From Vibrio coralliilyticus ATCC BAA-450 (GTDB lineage Bacteria > Pseudomonadota > Gammaproteobacteria > Enterobacterales > Vibrionaceae): a stretch of 64,000 nucleotides of DNA. The position numbers were made by a program, and so were the translations under genes. Where the stretch lies: NCBI RefSeq assembly GCF_000176135.1, contig NZ_ACZN01000018.1, positions 186,001 to 250,000 of the forward strand, read 5' to 3'. The notes under the pieces were generated by a model. It made no database searches. It was not told the origin of the DNA and worked only from the letters and a program-made list of their open reading frames with translations. Position 1 is the first letter of the stretch; each line of letters begins with the position of its first letter. Below, one piece after another: positions 62,583 through 64,000 of the stretch.

Positions 62583-64000
62583 ATGAGAATAAGAACTCTC
62601 GCGCTCGGCGCTACTTTAATATCGGCTGCATTAGGAACAGCCTTTGCGCTTCAAACGAGCGAGCCCGAACGCGAAATCTCCAACTATCAAGGGACCTATA
62701 CCTGTCACCCTGAAGCGGTTTATGACCCACAATCCATTGAAGGCGTTCAGGCCATCGTTAAAGATGCACTGATACGCGACAAGAAAGTGATGACGGGTAA
62801 TCGTAAGTTTGCCAGCCAGATCGATGCCGCCTGCGCGGGTGATGATCAAGTTCAACTCACGCTCAAGAACATGGATAAGATCGTCCATTTCGACGCCGCG
62901 AACAAACGTGTGACGGTTGAAGCGGGTATGAGGTTTAACGATTTAAACGATTTTCTTCGTGAACAAGGTTACGCGATCAATATGGTCACTGAGTTAGCCA
63001 TCTTCACCGTCGGCGGTATGCTTGGCAGTGGTACACATGGATCAACATTGGAAAAACCTAGCAATATGCTCGCGGACTATGTGACTGAGCTTAAAGTTGT
63101 TGATGGTCAGGGAGACGTTCGTGTATTAAACGGCGATTTACTCAACGCTGCTCGCGTCAACTTGGGCGTGCTGGGTGTCGTCGTTGAAGTCACGCTGGCT
63201 ATCGAGGAAGCGTTCAAAGTCAAAGCAGAAGTGACAGGGTATCGTGACGATTCCGGATTGGAAGATGTTGTTCTGGACATCGCTCGCAGCAACTACTCCG
63301 CCAATATAGCTTGGTTCCCGGGCCTTGGCCGCTATACCACCACCTTGTACAACCCTGTTCCATTGGAGACGCAAGGTGAAGCTTATAATGCTCAGGCGGA
63401 TGTGTCTGATGCAGAGGAATTTTTCTTCGGTTTGCTATTTAATGCAGCCCACGAATTTCCGGGTACTGGATTGCAATGTCTAGCCGCCGTTGCGCGCTAT
63501 AACGCCAGAGCGAAGTCTTACTTCCGCGATAGTAATACGGGCAAAAAAGTGAGTGAACCTATTGGTTACTCTGATCAAATGCAGTACTTCAAGTGCAAAG
63601 ATCCCAACAAATGTATTTGGGACAGGCTTCCTATCGCACTTCAGGAAGTAGCCATTGATATTGAGCGCTTGCCTGACTGGATTCGTGACGTACGAGAGAT
63701 TGTCGCGGCTCACCCAAGAACGTGCTTCCCCCTCAATGGTATTTACTTCCGATTTGGTCAAGCGTCAGACAGCTATATTGGTATGAGTGCTGGTCGCGAA
63801 ACCGCATTTGTGGGTATCGAGTACACATTACGCCAAGAAGGTAAAAAGGAATCGAAGAATTACTTTGTGAATCTGGAGATAGAGCAGATGTCACTGCGTA
63901 AGTATGATGCGCGACCTCATTGGGGCAAGAACTCGGTTGCGATCTTCGAGGACATGCCTTCTCGATTCCCTATGTGGCAAGAATTCTTACAAGCTAAAGC
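62583..64000 (+). CDS. FAD-linked oxidase, ALO/gulonolactone-oxidase type (partial, exported)
   Basis: The frame runs from ATG 62583 (AAGGAA upstream) off the end of the window; 472 residues are visible. A signal peptide (ALGATLISAALGTAFA) is followed by a PCMH-type FAD domain: VTVEAGMRFNDLNDFLREQGYAI and TVGGMLGSGTHGST (144-155). RPHWGK near the end matches the ALO domain of D-arabinono- or gulono-lactone oxidases. The substrate is unknown. Its place 65 bases after the carotenoid-oxygenase gene suggests cotranscription. Confidence 0.85.
   Translation, partial: MRIRTLALGATLISAALGTAFALQTSEPEREISNYQGTYTCHPEAVYDPQSIEGVQAIVKDALIRDKKVMTGNRKFASQIDAACAGDDQVQLTLKNMDKIVHFDAANKRVTVEAGMRFNDLNDFLREQGYAINMVTELAIFTVGGMLGSGTHGSTLEKPSNMLADYVTELKVVDGQGDVRVLNGDLLNAARVNLGVLGVVVEVTLAIEEAFKVKAEVTGYRDDSGLEDVVLDIARSNYSANIAWFPGLGRYTTTLYNPVPLETQGEAYNAQADVSDAEEFFFGLLFNAAHEFPGTGLQCLAAVARYNARAKSYFRDSNTGKKVSEPIGYSDQMQYFKCKDPNKCIWDRLPIALQEVAIDIERLPDWIRDVREIVAAHPRTCFPLNGIYFRFGQASDSYIGMSAGRETAFVGIEYTLRQEGKKESKNYFVNLEIEQMSLRKYDARPHWGKNSVAIFEDMPSRFPMWQEFLQAK

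Noticed and set aside
1..64000. tRNA or rRNA genes, CRISPR arrays, insertion sequences with transposase
   Set aside because: No tRNA-like, rRNA-like, spaced-repeat or transposase sequences could be seen in the window.

Overview
The window is chromosomal DNA of a marine gammaproteobacterium, very probably a Vibrio, from the replication terminus of its main chromosome. The genus call rests on a MAM7/LetB-type MCE protein, a periplasmic broad-spectrum racemase (BsrV) next to a chemoreceptor, DUF3634, DUF2835 and DUF3466 proteins, a large NAD-glutamate dehydrogenase, and a dif site of the Vibrio chromosome 1 type. The terminus call rests on that 28-bp dif site (53493-53520), five exact matS sites (GTGACRNYGTCAC) and the matP gene itself.

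Bases 1-38.7 kb are conserved core. They hold aroH-like/yajQ; an orphan PEP-synthase C-terminal domain; cvfB; rsmF, letAB and an ABC exporter; msrC-proQ-prc; pepN; NAD-GDH; pyrD-zapC-rlmKL-glutaredoxin-uup-DUF3466; rmf; fabA; a Lon-related protease; matP; DUF3634 and an HDOD protein. Much of the order (msrC-proQ-prc-let; pyrD-zapC-rlmL-uup-rmf-fabA-ycbZ-matP) is also that of the Escherichia coli terminus half. Most transcription units end in clear intrinsic terminators.

Bases 38.9-46.6 kb are accessory: a GFA enzyme, a LysE exporter, a 1.24-kb ORF-free stretch with three tandem intrinsic terminators that looks like a small-RNA cluster, several orphan secreted or solute-binding proteins, and a MerR/quinone-reductase-type pair with a classic 20-bp-spacer MerR promoter.

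Bases 46.65-53.5 kb form an AT-rich phage-derived element ending at dif. Four small plus-strand or minus-strand phage genes are intact or short, but the holin-like gene, an HTH gene and a third gene are broken by frameshifts. Between the two phage blocks sits an intact three-gene operon: an HD-type dGTPase, a protein with a nuclease-like QxK motif, and a Rad50-like ATPase with a CxxC hook. This is the best candidate for an undescribed (probably anti-phage) system. The layout suggests an integrative element that used XerCD at dif and decayed while its cargo was kept.

Bases 53.5-64 kb hold a small P-loop kinase preceded by a possible leader peptide and terminator, a large unrecognised 798-residue protein with a small partner, bsrV with its chemoreceptor, and a Tat-exported carotenoid-oxygenase-family protein followed by an ALO-type FAD oxidase cut by the window end.
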